Source of the DNA: Galbibacter sp. BG1
GTDB taxonomy: Bacteria > Bacteroidota > Bacteroidia > Flavobacteriales > Flavobacteriaceae
Assembly (NCBI RefSeq): GCF_013391805.1
Contig: NZ_CP058364.1
Location: forward strand, 992,501 to 1,056,500
Direction: 5' to 3'
DNA length: 64,000 nucleotides
Shown piece by piece: positions 35,957 to 44,915 of the stretch (position 1 is the first letter of the stretch; each line of letters begins with the position of its first letter). The position numbers were made by a program, and so were the translations under genes. The notes below the pieces were generated by a model, which saw nothing but the letters and a program-made list of their open reading frames with translations, ran no database searches and was not told the origin of the DNA.

Positions 35957-36751
35957 ATGATGAAGAATATAAGCTTGGCTATTGCAGCGTTAACATTAAT
36001 GAGTGCATGTAAAGAAACTCCGAAAAAAGAGGTAAATGAAACTATAACAAAAGACGAAATAGTGATGGATAAGGTTACAAAAAATCAAAAAGAGATTCCA
36101 GCAGGAGTAGACTTTATGGCTTCCGGAGAGAACCCTTCTTGGAGCCTTTTAATCGATTTTGATAAATCGATGACTTTTACATCTTTAGATACTCCAAAAA
36201 ACATAACCTCCCCAGTGCCCGAAGCCCGCATTCCACAGGATGTAAATGCTGTAAACTATTCCGCGGAAACAGAAAATGGGATCTTGCAAGTAACTATTTT
36301 TAAAAAGCCATGTGTTACCGATAGCGATGAGGCCTTTTCTTATAAAGTACGCATTAGCACCAAAACCAAAAACATGGAAAACTTCAAGGAGTTTGAAGGA
36401 TGCGGCAAATATATAGGAGATTACAGGTTAAACGACATTTGGGCATTGGAAAGTATCAACGGTGAGGCCGTTCCCACAGATACAAAAAGACCCAATTTGG
36501 AATTTAATTTGCGTACAGGAAAAGTTTTTGGCTTTGGGGGATGTAATAGAATTAATGGAACCCTTATTGTTGAAAAAGATTCTTTGGCAATTGGCGAATT
36601 GGCCAGCACAAAAATGAAATGTCCAAATATAGAGATGGAAACTAAATTTCTTCAAACAGTAAATAATAAGAAATTTCAATTTAGTTATGAAAATTTGCTG
36701 TTGACTTTGAAGTCGGACAAAGACACGCTGGTTTTTAGAAAGGTAGACTAA
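35957..36751 (+). CDS. META (HslJ-like) domain lipoprotein
   Basis: 264 residues. The lipoprotein signal ends LTLMSAC (Cys18). The N-terminal half (about 45-150) contains ENPSWSLLIDFD and an FKKPCVTDSD segment, resembling lysozyme-inhibitor-like or COG3650-type domains often joined to META. The C-terminal META domain (about 165-264) has DIWALESINGE, FGFGGCNRINGT and TKMKCPN, with the paired Cys usual for the domain. The family includes heat-shock HslJ and copper-related lipoproteins, but the role here is not known. It probably lies in the periplasm, anchored in a membrane. It lies 15 nt after radA. Confidence 0.85.
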   Translation: MMKNISLAIAALTLMSACKETPKKEVNETITKDEIVMDKVTKNQKEIPAGVDFMASGENPSWSLLIDFDKSMTFTSLDTPKNITSPVPEARIPQDVNAVNYSAETENGILQVTIFKKPCVTDSDEAFSYKVRISTKTKNMENFKEFEGCGKYIGDYRLNDIWALESINGEAVPTDTKRPNLEFNLRTGKVFGFGGCNRINGTLIVEKDSLAIGELASTKMKCPNIEMETKFLQTVNNKKFQFSYENLLLTLKSDKDTLVFRKVD

Positions 36752-36839
36752 GCTCATTATTGAGTATTTAATTAACAAATTTGCTCAAATTTTAATGTAA
36801 TCTTCTGCTATGGCATTGTTTATGCTCTTTTAGGATTGC

Positions 36840-37982
36840 ATGAAGAAGAAATTTTTTGTTATTGGCTTTTTTGTTTTATTCTATATTTTAGGGTGCAAAC
36901 AAATACAAAAAGCTACCGATTTTGTGGTGAAACCTAGCGCTAGGGAAATTTATGAAAGACCATTTAAAGATTCTATCGATATTTTCCAGCGCTGGCAGCA
37001 ATCTGCAGAAATGGCAATTATGGACAGCTTAAAGGTGGCTACGCCATATACCGAAAATGGGGTATTTAATAAGAATGAGAATCCGGTTTTAAGTTATAAT
37101 CTTCACTTATCACCAGGGCGTATTTTGAACGTAGGGCTACAACTAGACCACCCAAAACACCTAGTTTTTATTGAACTTTTTAAAATTACCCGAGATTCTT
37201 TAGCGACTTTGGAACAAGTAGCTTCTTCAGAATTAAACCAAAAGTCGATTTCTTTTGAAGTTAAGGATGGTGGAATCTATAAAATACGTGTACAGCCAGA
37301 GCTCGGCATTAGTTCTACCTTTGCCCTAACCATTCAGAGTTTGCCCTTGTACCATACATTTCCTGTTGCTGGAAAATCTGACACCGCCATTCAAAGTTTT
37401 TGGGGAGCTGCCAGGGATGGAGGTAAACGAAAACATGAAGGAATCGATATTTTCGCCAAAAGGGGAACTCCCGTAGTTGCCGTTAATAAAGGCTCCATAA
37501 GATATTCTGGAGAAAAAGGATTAGGCGGCAAACAAGTTTGGCTGAGGGATGCCCAAAATAACTGCTCTTTGTACTACGCACATTTAGATAGCATCACAGT
37601 GAAAAGTGGCGGACAAGTGAAAGAAGGCGACACATTGGGTTTTGTTGGAAACACGGGAAACGCTAGCAAAACAGTCCCACATCTGCATTTTGGAATTTAC
37701 AAAGGTTTTTCTGGAGCTGTAGATCCATTTCCTTTTTTAAAACAAGAAAAACTTCCATCTTTCCCCGATGTTTCCAAAAACTATTCCCAAAAGTTAATTG
37801 TAAAAAGCAGTGTGGCCAATATTAGAAACTCCCCAACCACCAAAACATCTCAAATTTTGGGGACGGCCACTAAAAACGATACGTTGCATTTTATGGGTGC
37901 AACTAATGATTGGTTTCATATAGAAACCCTGACCAAACAAGCGGGTTTTATTCATAAAAGCCTGGTAAAGAATTTAAATTAA
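36840..37982 (+). CDS. M23-family metallopeptidase lipoprotein with C-terminal SH3 domain
   Basis: 380 residues. The lipoprotein signal ends FYILGC (Cys19). A middle region of about 150 residues has no recognised domain. The M23 (LytM) peptidase domain (about 183-290) has the zinc ligands H199 and D203 in HEGID, and H281 and H283 in PHLHFG, so it should be active as a peptidoglycan endopeptidase. A bacterial SH3 domain follows (about 318-378, SVANIRNSPTTKTSQILG ... WFHI), probably binding the cell wall. Its stop shares the four bases TTAA with the convergent aldo/keto reductase gene. Confidence 0.92.
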   Translation: MKKKFFVIGFFVLFYILGCKQIQKATDFVVKPSAREIYERPFKDSIDIFQRWQQSAEMAIMDSLKVATPYTENGVFNKNENPVLSYNLHLSPGRILNVGLQLDHPKHLVFIELFKITRDSLATLEQVASSELNQKSISFEVKDGGIYKIRVQPELGISSTFALTIQSLPLYHTFPVAGKSDTAIQSFWGAARDGGKRKHEGIDIFAKRGTPVVAVNKGSIRYSGEKGLGGKQVWLRDAQNNCSLYYAHLDSITVKSGGQVKEGDTLGFVGNTGNASKTVPHLHFGIYKGFSGAVDPFPFLKQEKLPSFPDVSKNYSQKLIVKSSVANIRNSPTTKTSQILGTATKNDTLHFMGATNDWFHIETLTKQAGFIHKSLVKNLN

Positions 37983-39019
37983 GGTGCCGGATTGGGAATC
38001 GAATTATGGATGCTATTTATTCCTGAAAGGACTTCATCACTTAATTCAACCTGAATACTATCTATGTTTTCTTTCAACTGATGCATTTTGGTAACACCGA
38101 TAATGTTACTCGTTACAAACGGCTGTTTATTTACAAAAGCTAACGCAAGCGTAGCCAGTGAAAGTCCGTTATTCTTAGCAAGATCGTAATATTGCTTTGT
38201 TGCTTCAATAGATTGCTTTCCATTGTATCTGGACATTTCTGGAAAAAGGACAAGTCGTGCATCTTCTATCCCTTTATTTTCGATGAATTTATCTGTGAGC
38301 CTACCAAAACCTAAAGGGGAATACGGTAATAACCCCACATTTTCACGTATGGAAATCTCGCTAAGCCCAATTTCGTAGGTCCTATTTAATAGGTTATAAG
38401 GATTTTGAATCGTGCTGATTTTGGGCAAACCATTAAATTTACTTTCTTCCAAATAACGCATCACGCTCCAAGGAACCTCATTGGAAAGGCCTATAGATCG
38501 TATCTTTCCTTCTTTAATATAGCCTTCCAGTATTTGTAAAATTCCCTGAATATTATCTTTCCACTCTTCATCATTTTCGTGTTCATAATCCCTTTTTCCA
38601 AAATAGTTTGTTGTTCGATCTGGCCAATGCAGTTGGTATAAATCGATATAATCGGTTTGGAGCCTTTTTAAGCTTCCGTGGATAGCATCATCGAAAGCAG
38701 CTTTGGTAAACCCTTCTTCCCTAATAAAATGCTCATTGAATTTTGAAGGCCCAGCAATTTTAGATGCAAGTACCACCTTGCTTCTATTTCCCGTCCTTTT
38801 AAACCAATTCCCAATAATTTCTTCGGTTCTTCCTTGGGTTTCCCTTTCTTTTGGAATCGCATAAAGTTCTGCCGTATCAAAAAAATTCACACCTTCGTCC
38901 AGTGCATAATCCATTTGTTCAAAACCTTCGGCCTCGGTATTCTGCTTTCCCCAGGTCATTGTACCTAAACAGATTTTGCTTACTTTAATATCGGTATTGG
39001 GTAATTTGGTGTATTTCAT
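37979..39019 (-). CDS. Aldo/keto reductase, Tas-like
   Basis: 346 residues, the typical length for the Tas/YghZ group of NADPH-dependent oxidoreductases. The catalytic tetrad is present: D48 and Y53 in FFDTAELYAI, K87 in LASKIAG, and H131 in YQLHWPD. An insertion (RTTNYFGKRDYEHE) is typical of Tas. The C-terminal SNIIGVTKMHQLKENI region binds NADPH. The native substrate is unknown. It is convergent with the M23 peptidase gene, sharing stop-codon bases, with no terminator between them. Cytoplasmic. Confidence 0.92.
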   Translation of the reverse strand: MKYTKLPNTDIKVSKICLGTMTWGKQNTEAEGFEQMDYALDEGVNFFDTAELYAIPKERETQGRTEEIIGNWFKRTGNRSKVVLASKIAGPSKFNEHFIREEGFTKAAFDDAIHGSLKRLQTDYIDLYQLHWPDRTTNYFGKRDYEHENDEEWKDNIQGILQILEGYIKEGKIRSIGLSNEVPWSVMRYLEESKFNGLPKISTIQNPYNLLNRTYEIGLSEISIRENVGLLPYSPLGFGRLTDKFIENKGIEDARLVLFPEMSRYNGKQSIEATKQYYDLAKNNGLSLATLALAFVNKQPFVTSNIIGVTKMHQLKENIDSIQVELSDEVLSGINSIHNSIPNPAP

Positions 39020-39252
39020 GAAAGATAAATCAATTGTGTCCTAAAATATTATACGTTCATTTTTTCCATCAATGAAAAACGAACAAAAAAGATTTTGGCC
39101 GTCATTATTTTTGAGTTTCTAATTTCCAATAGGCCTTCGACATACTGAAACAACGTTCAGCACAAGAGCTCACTGGCTGACAAGATATTTTTAATTTTTA
39201 GTTATTCAAAATGTGATTTTCAAAACTATAAAATTCGATAAGACCACATTAT

Positions 39253-40212
39253 CTAAATATCATTCAAAAGCTTCGTTACCTCATCGAGTTTAGGAGTTAA
39301 AATAACTTCAATTCTACGGTTTTTAGCTTTTCCTTCTGTAGTCGCATTACTTGCCACAGGCATATATTCCCCTTTTCCTGCCGCTGTTAAATTGGCTGGA
39401 TTTATCTGATTGTTTTCCTGCAAAATCTGCACTATGGAAGTTGCTCTTTTGGTCGATAGATCCCAATTGTCCTTTAACGGGCCGTTACCTCCGTATGGAA
39501 CATTATCGGTATGGCCTTCTATAAGCACATTAATGTCTGGATTTTGCGCCAAGACTGTTCCCAACTGTTGAACTGCCTTCCGGCCATTAGCATTAACAAC
39601 CCAGCTACCACTCGGAAAAAGCAATTTGTTCTCCATCGATACGTACACTTTTCCGTCTCTTTGCTCTACTGTAAGCCCTTTCCCTTCAAAATCCAACAAA
39701 GCTCTAGAAATAGCATCTTTCAAATTTTTCATAGCAGCGTCTTTGGAAGCAATGAGCCCTTCTAATTCTGCTACTCTTTTAGAACGCGCATCCAATTGTT
39801 GTTTTAAGGTTTCCAATCGTGCATTTTCAGCCGCTAGCGCTTTCTCTTTTTCTTCTAATTGCCGTAACAAATTTCTATTCTTTTCTGCATTGGCCGCAAT
39901 AGCAGCGCTGCTATTATCTTCCAAGGCTTTATAGGAAGCCTCTAAATTTGCCAAATTATTCTTAGCAGCTTCATAATCTTGCCTCAATTGATTTCTTTCG
40001 GCCACTGTAGCATCATACTTTTTTTGAAGCGCGTTGAAATCGTTCTCCAGCTTGTTGTTCTCTGCTTTTAATTCTTGATTTTCAGCAGCAACATTTTCTT
40101 TGTCACCTTTTAACTTATCGTATCTACTTTGGAGGTCGTTGTAAACTTTTGAAGACACACAGGAAGTCGCCAAACTCAACATTAGGAACCCCATAAAAAC
40201 TCTTTTCAACAT
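39253..40212 (-). CDS. OmpA-family lipoprotein with long coiled coil
   Basis: 319 residues. The lipoprotein signal ends LSLATSC (Cys18). Residues about 20-170 are a heptad-rich coiled coil (for example LKAENNKLENDFNALQKKYD). The C-terminal OmpA domain (about 195-310) has LLFPSGSWVVN, LIEGHTDNVPYG and KNRRIEVIL, which bind diaminopimelate in peptidoglycan. It should span from the outer membrane to the cell wall. It is transcribed alone. The layout is common in this phylum. Confidence 0.92.
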   Translation of the reverse strand: MLKRVFMGFLMLSLATSCVSSKVYNDLQSRYDKLKGDKENVAAENQELKAENNKLENDFNALQKKYDATVAERNQLRQDYEAAKNNLANLEASYKALEDNSSAAIAANAEKNRNLLRQLEEKEKALAAENARLETLKQQLDARSKRVAELEGLIASKDAAMKNLKDAISRALLDFEGKGLTVEQRDGKVYVSMENKLLFPSGSWVVNANGRKAVQQLGTVLAQNPDINVLIEGHTDNVPYGGNGPLKDNWDLSTKRATSIVQILQENNQINPANLTAAGKGEYMPVASNATTEGKAKNRRIEVILTPKLDEVTKLLNDI

Positions 40213-40246
40213 ATATTTTTCTTTAAATTTTAATCATTTTTTGATT

Positions 40247-41011
40247 CTATCCTTCTATTTCCACTAGAATCGGACAATGGTCGCTGTGCTTAGCTTCCGG
40301 TAATATAACGGCTCGTTTTAACTTTTCTTGCAAAGGTTCTGCCACCATATTGTAATCGATGCGCCAACCCTTATTATTATTTCTGGCATTCGCACGGTAG
40401 CTCCACCAACTGTAATTATGGGGTTCTTTGTTAAAATGGCGGAAACTATCTATAAATCCGCTTTCTATAAAATTTCCAATCCACTCTCTTTCCACGGGAA
40501 GAAAACCCGAAACATTGGCATTTCTTACAGGATCGTGAATATCTATGGCTTGGTGACAAATATTATAATCGCCACAAATAACCAAGTTGGGAACTTCATT
40601 TTTTAAGGCATTTACATATTTTTGAAAATCGTCCATGTATTGGAGTTTGTGTTCCAATCGTGCAATATTGGTTCCCGAAGGCAAGTACAAACTCATTACC
40701 GAACACGTTTCAAAATCTGCCCGAATGTTTCTGCCTTCCGCATCCATATAATCAATTCCGGTCCCATAGGTAACACTGTTAGGCTGCATTTTAGATAAAA
40801 TGGCCACCCCACTATACCCTTTCTTTTCGGCACTGTACCAATAGTGGTATGGATAACCAGCTTCTTCAAAAACCGATAAATCCAATTGTTCCTTATTGGC
40901 TTTTATTTCCTGTAAACAGATTACATCTGGGTCTGCCGATTGCAACCAATCTAGAAACCCTTTTTTTATTGCTGCGCGAATTCCGTTTACGTTATAAGAA
41001 ATAATCTTCAT
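40247..41011 (-). CDS. xth: Exodeoxyribonuclease III / AP endonuclease
   Basis: 254 residues. It removes bases 3' to 5' and cuts at abasic sites in base-excision repair. The EEP-fold motifs are clear: ISYNVNGIRAA at the start (Asn for metal), CLQEIKA with the catalytic Glu, GYSGVAILSK, CGDYNICH with Asp and Asn, NYSWWSYRANARNNNKGWRIDY, and SDHCPI with the final Asp-His. The gene is 34 nt downstream of nothing on its strand and has its own leader. The product acts in the cytoplasm. The identification is secure; distinguishing ExoIII from related ExoA is less so. Confidence 0.94.
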   Translation of the reverse strand: MKIISYNVNGIRAAIKKGFLDWLQSADPDVICLQEIKANKEQLDLSVFEEAGYPYHYWYSAEKKGYSGVAILSKMQPNSVTYGTGIDYMDAEGRNIRADFETCSVMSLYLPSGTNIARLEHKLQYMDDFQKYVNALKNEVPNLVICGDYNICHQAIDIHDPVRNANVSGFLPVEREWIGNFIESGFIDSFRHFNKEPHNYSWWSYRANARNNNKGWRIDYNMVAEPLQEKLKRAVILPEAKHSDHCPILVEIEG

Positions 41012-41144
41012 CTATCTATATTTAGTGTGTTAAGTAAGCTCGTTTTTTTGAAAACAAAAATAAAAGGCTAAAATAAGGATACTTTCAGAAAAAGATAAAA
41101 GTGAGAATGTAAAATCTTCCCTTAAAACTTTCTATTTTTACGCT

Positions 41145-43205
41145 ATGAACAAATGCTTCCTACTTTTTATTTTTTCCTTCGGAATTTTAACCGCACAAGT
41201 CAAAAAAAATGACACTTTAGCCGAAGTGATCTTAGAATCCAATAGATTCATTAATAGCTCCACCTTAATTACCCCTGCCAGCCAGATTAAAACAGAAGAT
41301 ATTGAACGATATGCACCTACGGAAATTACAACAGTTTTAAACGAAACCCCTGGGGTACATGTGTTTTCGGGAGCTTTAAATACCAATCGGCTAACTGTGA
41401 GAGGAATGGGGTCTAGAACGCTGTATGGCACCAATAAAATACAGGCCTATTACAACGGGATTCCCATTACAAGTGGGATAGGCGAAACTGCTTTTAACAT
41501 CTACGATCCCGAGAGCCTTTCCCAAATTGAAATAATTAAAGGGCCAAAAGCCACCATATTCGGCACCAATCTCGGTGGCGCTTTACTGCTAAACACCAAA
41601 TTACCGGCGAAAGGAAAAACCACCCTGCGGAATAACCTAACGGTAGGATCTTACGGCTTGCTTAAAAATAGTCTACAAGCTGGGTACCGAGATGAAAAGT
41701 TTTACATCAATGTACTCTCCGACCATTTGCAGACCAATGGATATAGAGATAATAGCAATTATGATAGGGATGCTATTTTTCTTGATGTTGGATATCAGTT
41801 TAACGATAAAAATAAGTTGAAATTTCTTATCAATCAGTTAGACTACAATGCACAAATACCGAGTTCGATTAACCAAACTGATTTTGATGAAGATCCAACC
41901 CGTGCAGCTGCCAATTGGAAAGCTGCTCAAGGCTACGAAGACAATAAAATAACCACTACCGGTCTTACCTACCAACATATTTTTAGCCAAAGCCTTAAAA
42001 ACACTACAACTGTTTTCTATTCGTACATCGACCATTACGAACCGCGACCATTTAATATTTTGGATGAATTTACCAATAGCTATGGTTTTCGCTCCGTTTT
42101 CTCCGGAAGTATTACAGTATTGCCCTTTAAAAATAAATTTAACGCAGGCGCAGAGCTCTATTCGGACACCTACCAATGGGCTACTTTTGAAAATTTATAT
42201 GAAGAAAATAACAATCAAGGAAGCTTACAAGGTGATCTTTTAAGCGATAACAAAGAATATAGAAACCGCTGGAATGCCTTTGCCAACTTTACGGCCTATT
42301 TTGATAAATTAGCTATTGAAACTGGAATTAATTACAATAAAAGCTTGTATTCTTTTCGGGATTATTTTAATTCGGAAAATGATAATAGAAATGCCAAACG
42401 CAATTTTGATGGTATTTGGGCACCCAGCCTAACTGTAAGATACAATTTCACGACAAACCATCAACTGTTTGGAAATGTAAGCTACGGTTTTTCGTTCCCG
42501 AATTTGGAAGAAACCTTGACCCCAGAGGGCGTTATAAATCCAGAAATAGGTCCCGAAACCGGTATAAATTACGAGGTGGGAACCGAAAACTATTTCTTCA
42601 GCAAAAAATTAAAAACGAACATTACCTTCTATTATATGGATGTAAAAAACCTTTTGGTGGCCGAGCGTGTGGACGAAGACCAATATATTGGAAGAAATGC
42701 CGGAAAAACATCTCATAAAGGATTGGAATTCAGCATAAAATATCTTTGGGAACTTTCTCAAGACCTTTCCCTACAACCGTATTTTAATGCCACCTTTAAC
42801 AATCAAAAGTTTGTGGATTTTACCGATGAAGAAAACGATTACTCTGGAAACGATCTTACAGGAGTTCCCAAAAACCTATGGAACGGTGGCTTTCTATTGA
42901 ACCATTCCAATGGCATTTATTTTTCTACCACCTACCAATATGTGGGCGAACTCCCAATGAACGATGCCAACTCCCTATACTACAATGCTTATAATGTAGT
43001 AAATTTAAAAGCAGGATATACAGCTCGAATTTTTAAAAACTTTAGCATGGAATTTACCGGCGGGATAAATAATGTGCTGAATGAAAAATATGCTTCTTCC
43101 ATTTTAATCAACGCTGTTGGTTTTGGCGGTGCAGAACCCCGGTATTACTACCCTGGACTGCCCATTAACTATTTTGGGGGCGTAAAATTAAAATACTTGT
43201 TTTAA
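41145..43205 (+). CDS. TonB-dependent receptor (FecA/siderophore-type)
   Basis: 686 residues. A signal peptide (cleavage near GILTAQ) is followed directly by the plug domain (about 28-145: ETPGVHVFSG, LTVRGMGSRT, IEIIKGPKATIFGTNLGG), with no carboxypeptidase-like N-terminal extension. The barrel ends GGVKLKYLF, an aromatic terminus. The size and plug suit an iron-complex or small-molecule receptor rather than a SusC-type glycan channel. A polysaccharide deacetylase gene starts 3 nt after its stop, so the two are co-transcribed, which is an unusual pair. The ligand is not known. Confidence 0.92.
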   Translation: MNKCFLLFIFSFGILTAQVKKNDTLAEVILESNRFINSSTLITPASQIKTEDIERYAPTEITTVLNETPGVHVFSGALNTNRLTVRGMGSRTLYGTNKIQAYYNGIPITSGIGETAFNIYDPESLSQIEIIKGPKATIFGTNLGGALLLNTKLPAKGKTTLRNNLTVGSYGLLKNSLQAGYRDEKFYINVLSDHLQTNGYRDNSNYDRDAIFLDVGYQFNDKNKLKFLINQLDYNAQIPSSINQTDFDEDPTRAAANWKAAQGYEDNKITTTGLTYQHIFSQSLKNTTTVFYSYIDHYEPRPFNILDEFTNSYGFRSVFSGSITVLPFKNKFNAGAELYSDTYQWATFENLYEENNNQGSLQGDLLSDNKEYRNRWNAFANFTAYFDKLAIETGINYNKSLYSFRDYFNSENDNRNAKRNFDGIWAPSLTVRYNFTTNHQLFGNVSYGFSFPNLEETLTPEGVINPEIGPETGINYEVGTENYFFSKKLKTNITFYYMDVKNLLVAERVDEDQYIGRNAGKTSHKGLEFSIKYLWELSQDLSLQPYFNATFNNQKFVDFTDEENDYSGNDLTGVPKNLWNGGFLLNHSNGIYFSTTYQYVGELPMNDANSLYYNAYNVVNLKAGYTARIFKNFSMEFTGGINNVLNEKYASSILINAVGFGGAEPRYYYPGLPINYFGGVKLKYLF

Positions 43206-43208
43206 ACA

Positions 43209-43847
43209 GTGAGATTCTACACCATAAAAACGCCCAAAATAATTAAACTGTTGTTTCCGCGGTTACTTTGGAAAGTGAAAACCGAAGAGAAAGTGGTTTA
43301 CTTAACCTTTGATGATGGCCCAACACCAAACGTAACGACCTTTGTTTTAAAACAACTTAAAAAATACAATGCCAAAGCTACATTTTTTTGTATCGGAAAG
43401 AATGCAAAAGAACACCCGGAAATTCTAAAGGAGATTTTGGCACAAGGACATACCATTGGCAACCATACCTACAATCATTTTAATTGTGCTAAGCAAGGTG
43501 TGGATGATTATTTAAAAAATGTTGAAAAGGCGGATAAAACTTTTCAAAGGCTTATTCCCCATCTAAACACTAAACTTTTTAGGCCTCCATATGGGCGTAT
43601 TTCTTTAAGGGCCTCTCGGGAACTGCGAAATAAGAATTATAAAATTATTATGTGGGATGTCTTAAGTGCCGATTTTGACACCAACATTTCAGCTGAAAAA
43701 TGCATTGAAAATGTAGTGACAAATGTAAAAGCAGGTAGTATTGTAGTTTTTCACGACAGTGTAAAATCGTTTCCAATACTTCAAAAAGCTCTACCGGTAA
43801 TTTTAAAAGATCTCAACAGACAAAACTTCATCCTTAAATCAATATAA
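43209..43847 (+). CDS. Polysaccharide deacetylase (NodB domain)
   Basis: 212 residues from a GTG start 3 nt after the receptor stop; this start gives the full NodB domain and no better ATG lies upstream. Family 4 carbohydrate esterase motifs are complete: TFDDGP with D35 (base) and D36 (metal), H86 and H90 in GNHTYNH, RPPYG, and a late VVFHDS. It should remove N- or O-acetyl groups from a polymer such as peptidoglycan or chitin-like glycan. No signal peptide is visible, but a short hydrophobic segment (IIKLLFPRLLW) may associate it with a membrane. Operon with the TonB receptor. Confidence 0.9.
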   Translation: MRFYTIKTPKIIKLLFPRLLWKVKTEEKVVYLTFDDGPTPNVTTFVLKQLKKYNAKATFFCIGKNAKEHPEILKEILAQGHTIGNHTYNHFNCAKQGVDDYLKNVEKADKTFQRLIPHLNTKLFRPPYGRISLRASRELRNKNYKIIMWDVLSADFDTNISAEKCIENVVTNVKAGSIVVFHDSVKSFPILQKALPVILKDLNRQNFILKSI

Positions 43848-43927
43848 ATATCTGACATATAGGTTTTTACATAAATTTTGTATCTTTATCTTTCAGCAAA
43901 CAACCACCATAAGTAAACTTAAAGATC

Positions 43928-44512
43928 ATGAAAAATCTTCTTATCCTTTTATTGCTTCCAATGTTTCTATTATCGTGTTCTAACGATGATGATAACAATT
44001 CAGAAAATTTTGAGGAAAAATTTATCACCGATTCCAGGGATGGACAAATTTATGAGACGGTTAGAATAGGAAATCAAACTTGGTTTGCAGAAAATTTAAA
44101 TTTCGACAAGGGGGATTTCAGAAGTTCCTGTTATGATAATGATGAATTAAATTGTGTATTGCTGGGAAGGCTTTATGAAAACATAACTGCCATTTCGTGC
44201 CCAGACGGTTGGCATATTCCTACCAAAGAAGAATGGGAAGAATTATTTGACTATTTAGGAGGTATTAATGTGGCTCATTTATTGGTAGAACCGGGAGCTA
44301 CTTTTCAAGGAAATCAAGTCAATTTTAATTTATTGCCTGCTGGAAGGCGTGCACCGCAAATAGGCTCTTACGATTTTGGTACAGGAGGCTATTATGCTAC
44401 CTCTTCTGCCAACCAAAATAACCTGCCTTATTATGTGGAATACATCCCGGAACAGTCTATCGAGATAAAAGCTGGCAACTTCTCTAAAAGCTGTAGGTGC
44501 TTAAAAGATTAA
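43928..44512 (+). CDS. FISUMP-domain lipoprotein
   Basis: 194 residues. The lipoprotein signal ends MFLLSC (Cys17), followed by an Asp/Asn linker. The body matches the Fibrobacter succinogenes major paralogous domain: DGQIYETVRIGNQTWFAENL, CPDGWHIPTKEEWEEL and a final FSKSCRCLKD. The domain is thought to be an extracellular C-lectin-like fold; function is not established. The usual longer linkers and extra domains are absent, so this is a minimal version. Its last four bases overlap the stop of the convergent thioredoxin-like gene. Confidence 0.85.
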   Translation: MKNLLILLLLPMFLLSCSNDDDNNSENFEEKFITDSRDGQIYETVRIGNQTWFAENLNFDKGDFRSSCYDNDELNCVLLGRLYENITAISCPDGWHIPTKEEWEELFDYLGGINVAHLLVEPGATFQGNQVNFNLLPAGRRAPQIGSYDFGTGGYYATSSANQNNLPYYVEYIPEQSIEIKAGNFSKSCRCLKD

Positions 44513-44805
44513 AGGTATTCTTGTAGCAGTCCAATAAGTGTGTTTGCATCTTGCTCCCCACTCTGGCGCCATACCATTTCACCACTTTTATAAATCATTA
44601 AGGTGGGTAAACCTTTTACCCTCAAAGCTTCTGCCAATTCCTGATTTTTGTCGACATCTATTTTTATGACTCTAGCTTTGTCCCCCAGGGCTGCAGCTAC
44701 ATCGCGCAGTACGGGGTGCATTGCTGTAGAAGATTCATTCCAATCTGTATAAAAGTCTAATAACACAGGGATGCTACCGTGAATTAACTCGCCAAACTTT
44801 GACAT
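44509..44805 (-). CDS. Thioredoxin-fold protein lacking the CxxC active site
   Basis: 98 residues with a complete thioredoxin fold: VLLDFYTDW at strand beta3, DVAAALGDKARVIKIDVDKNQELAEALRVKGLPTLMIYKSGE (cis-Pro in LPT), and a C-terminal helix. At the normal WCGPC site the sequence is W22-N23-E24-S25-S26, so both cysteines are missing and there is no other Cys in the protein. It cannot exchange disulfides and probably acts as a binding or structural protein. It is convergent with the FISUMP gene and shares the TTAA stop bases with it. No signal peptide, so cytoplasmic. Confidence 0.85.
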   Translation of the reverse strand: MSKFGELIHGSIPVLLDFYTDWNESSTAMHPVLRDVAAALGDKARVIKIDVDKNQELAEALRVKGLPTLMIYKSGEMVWRQSGEQDANTLIGLLQEYL

Positions 44806-44915
44806 AAATATTCAATTTTTAACAACTTGATAAATCAAATGTAATAAAAAAAGCGTTAAAATGCTCTATACAAGCTGTTTTAGGCTGTTTTTAACCTTTT
44901 TTGGCAAATCTAGAT

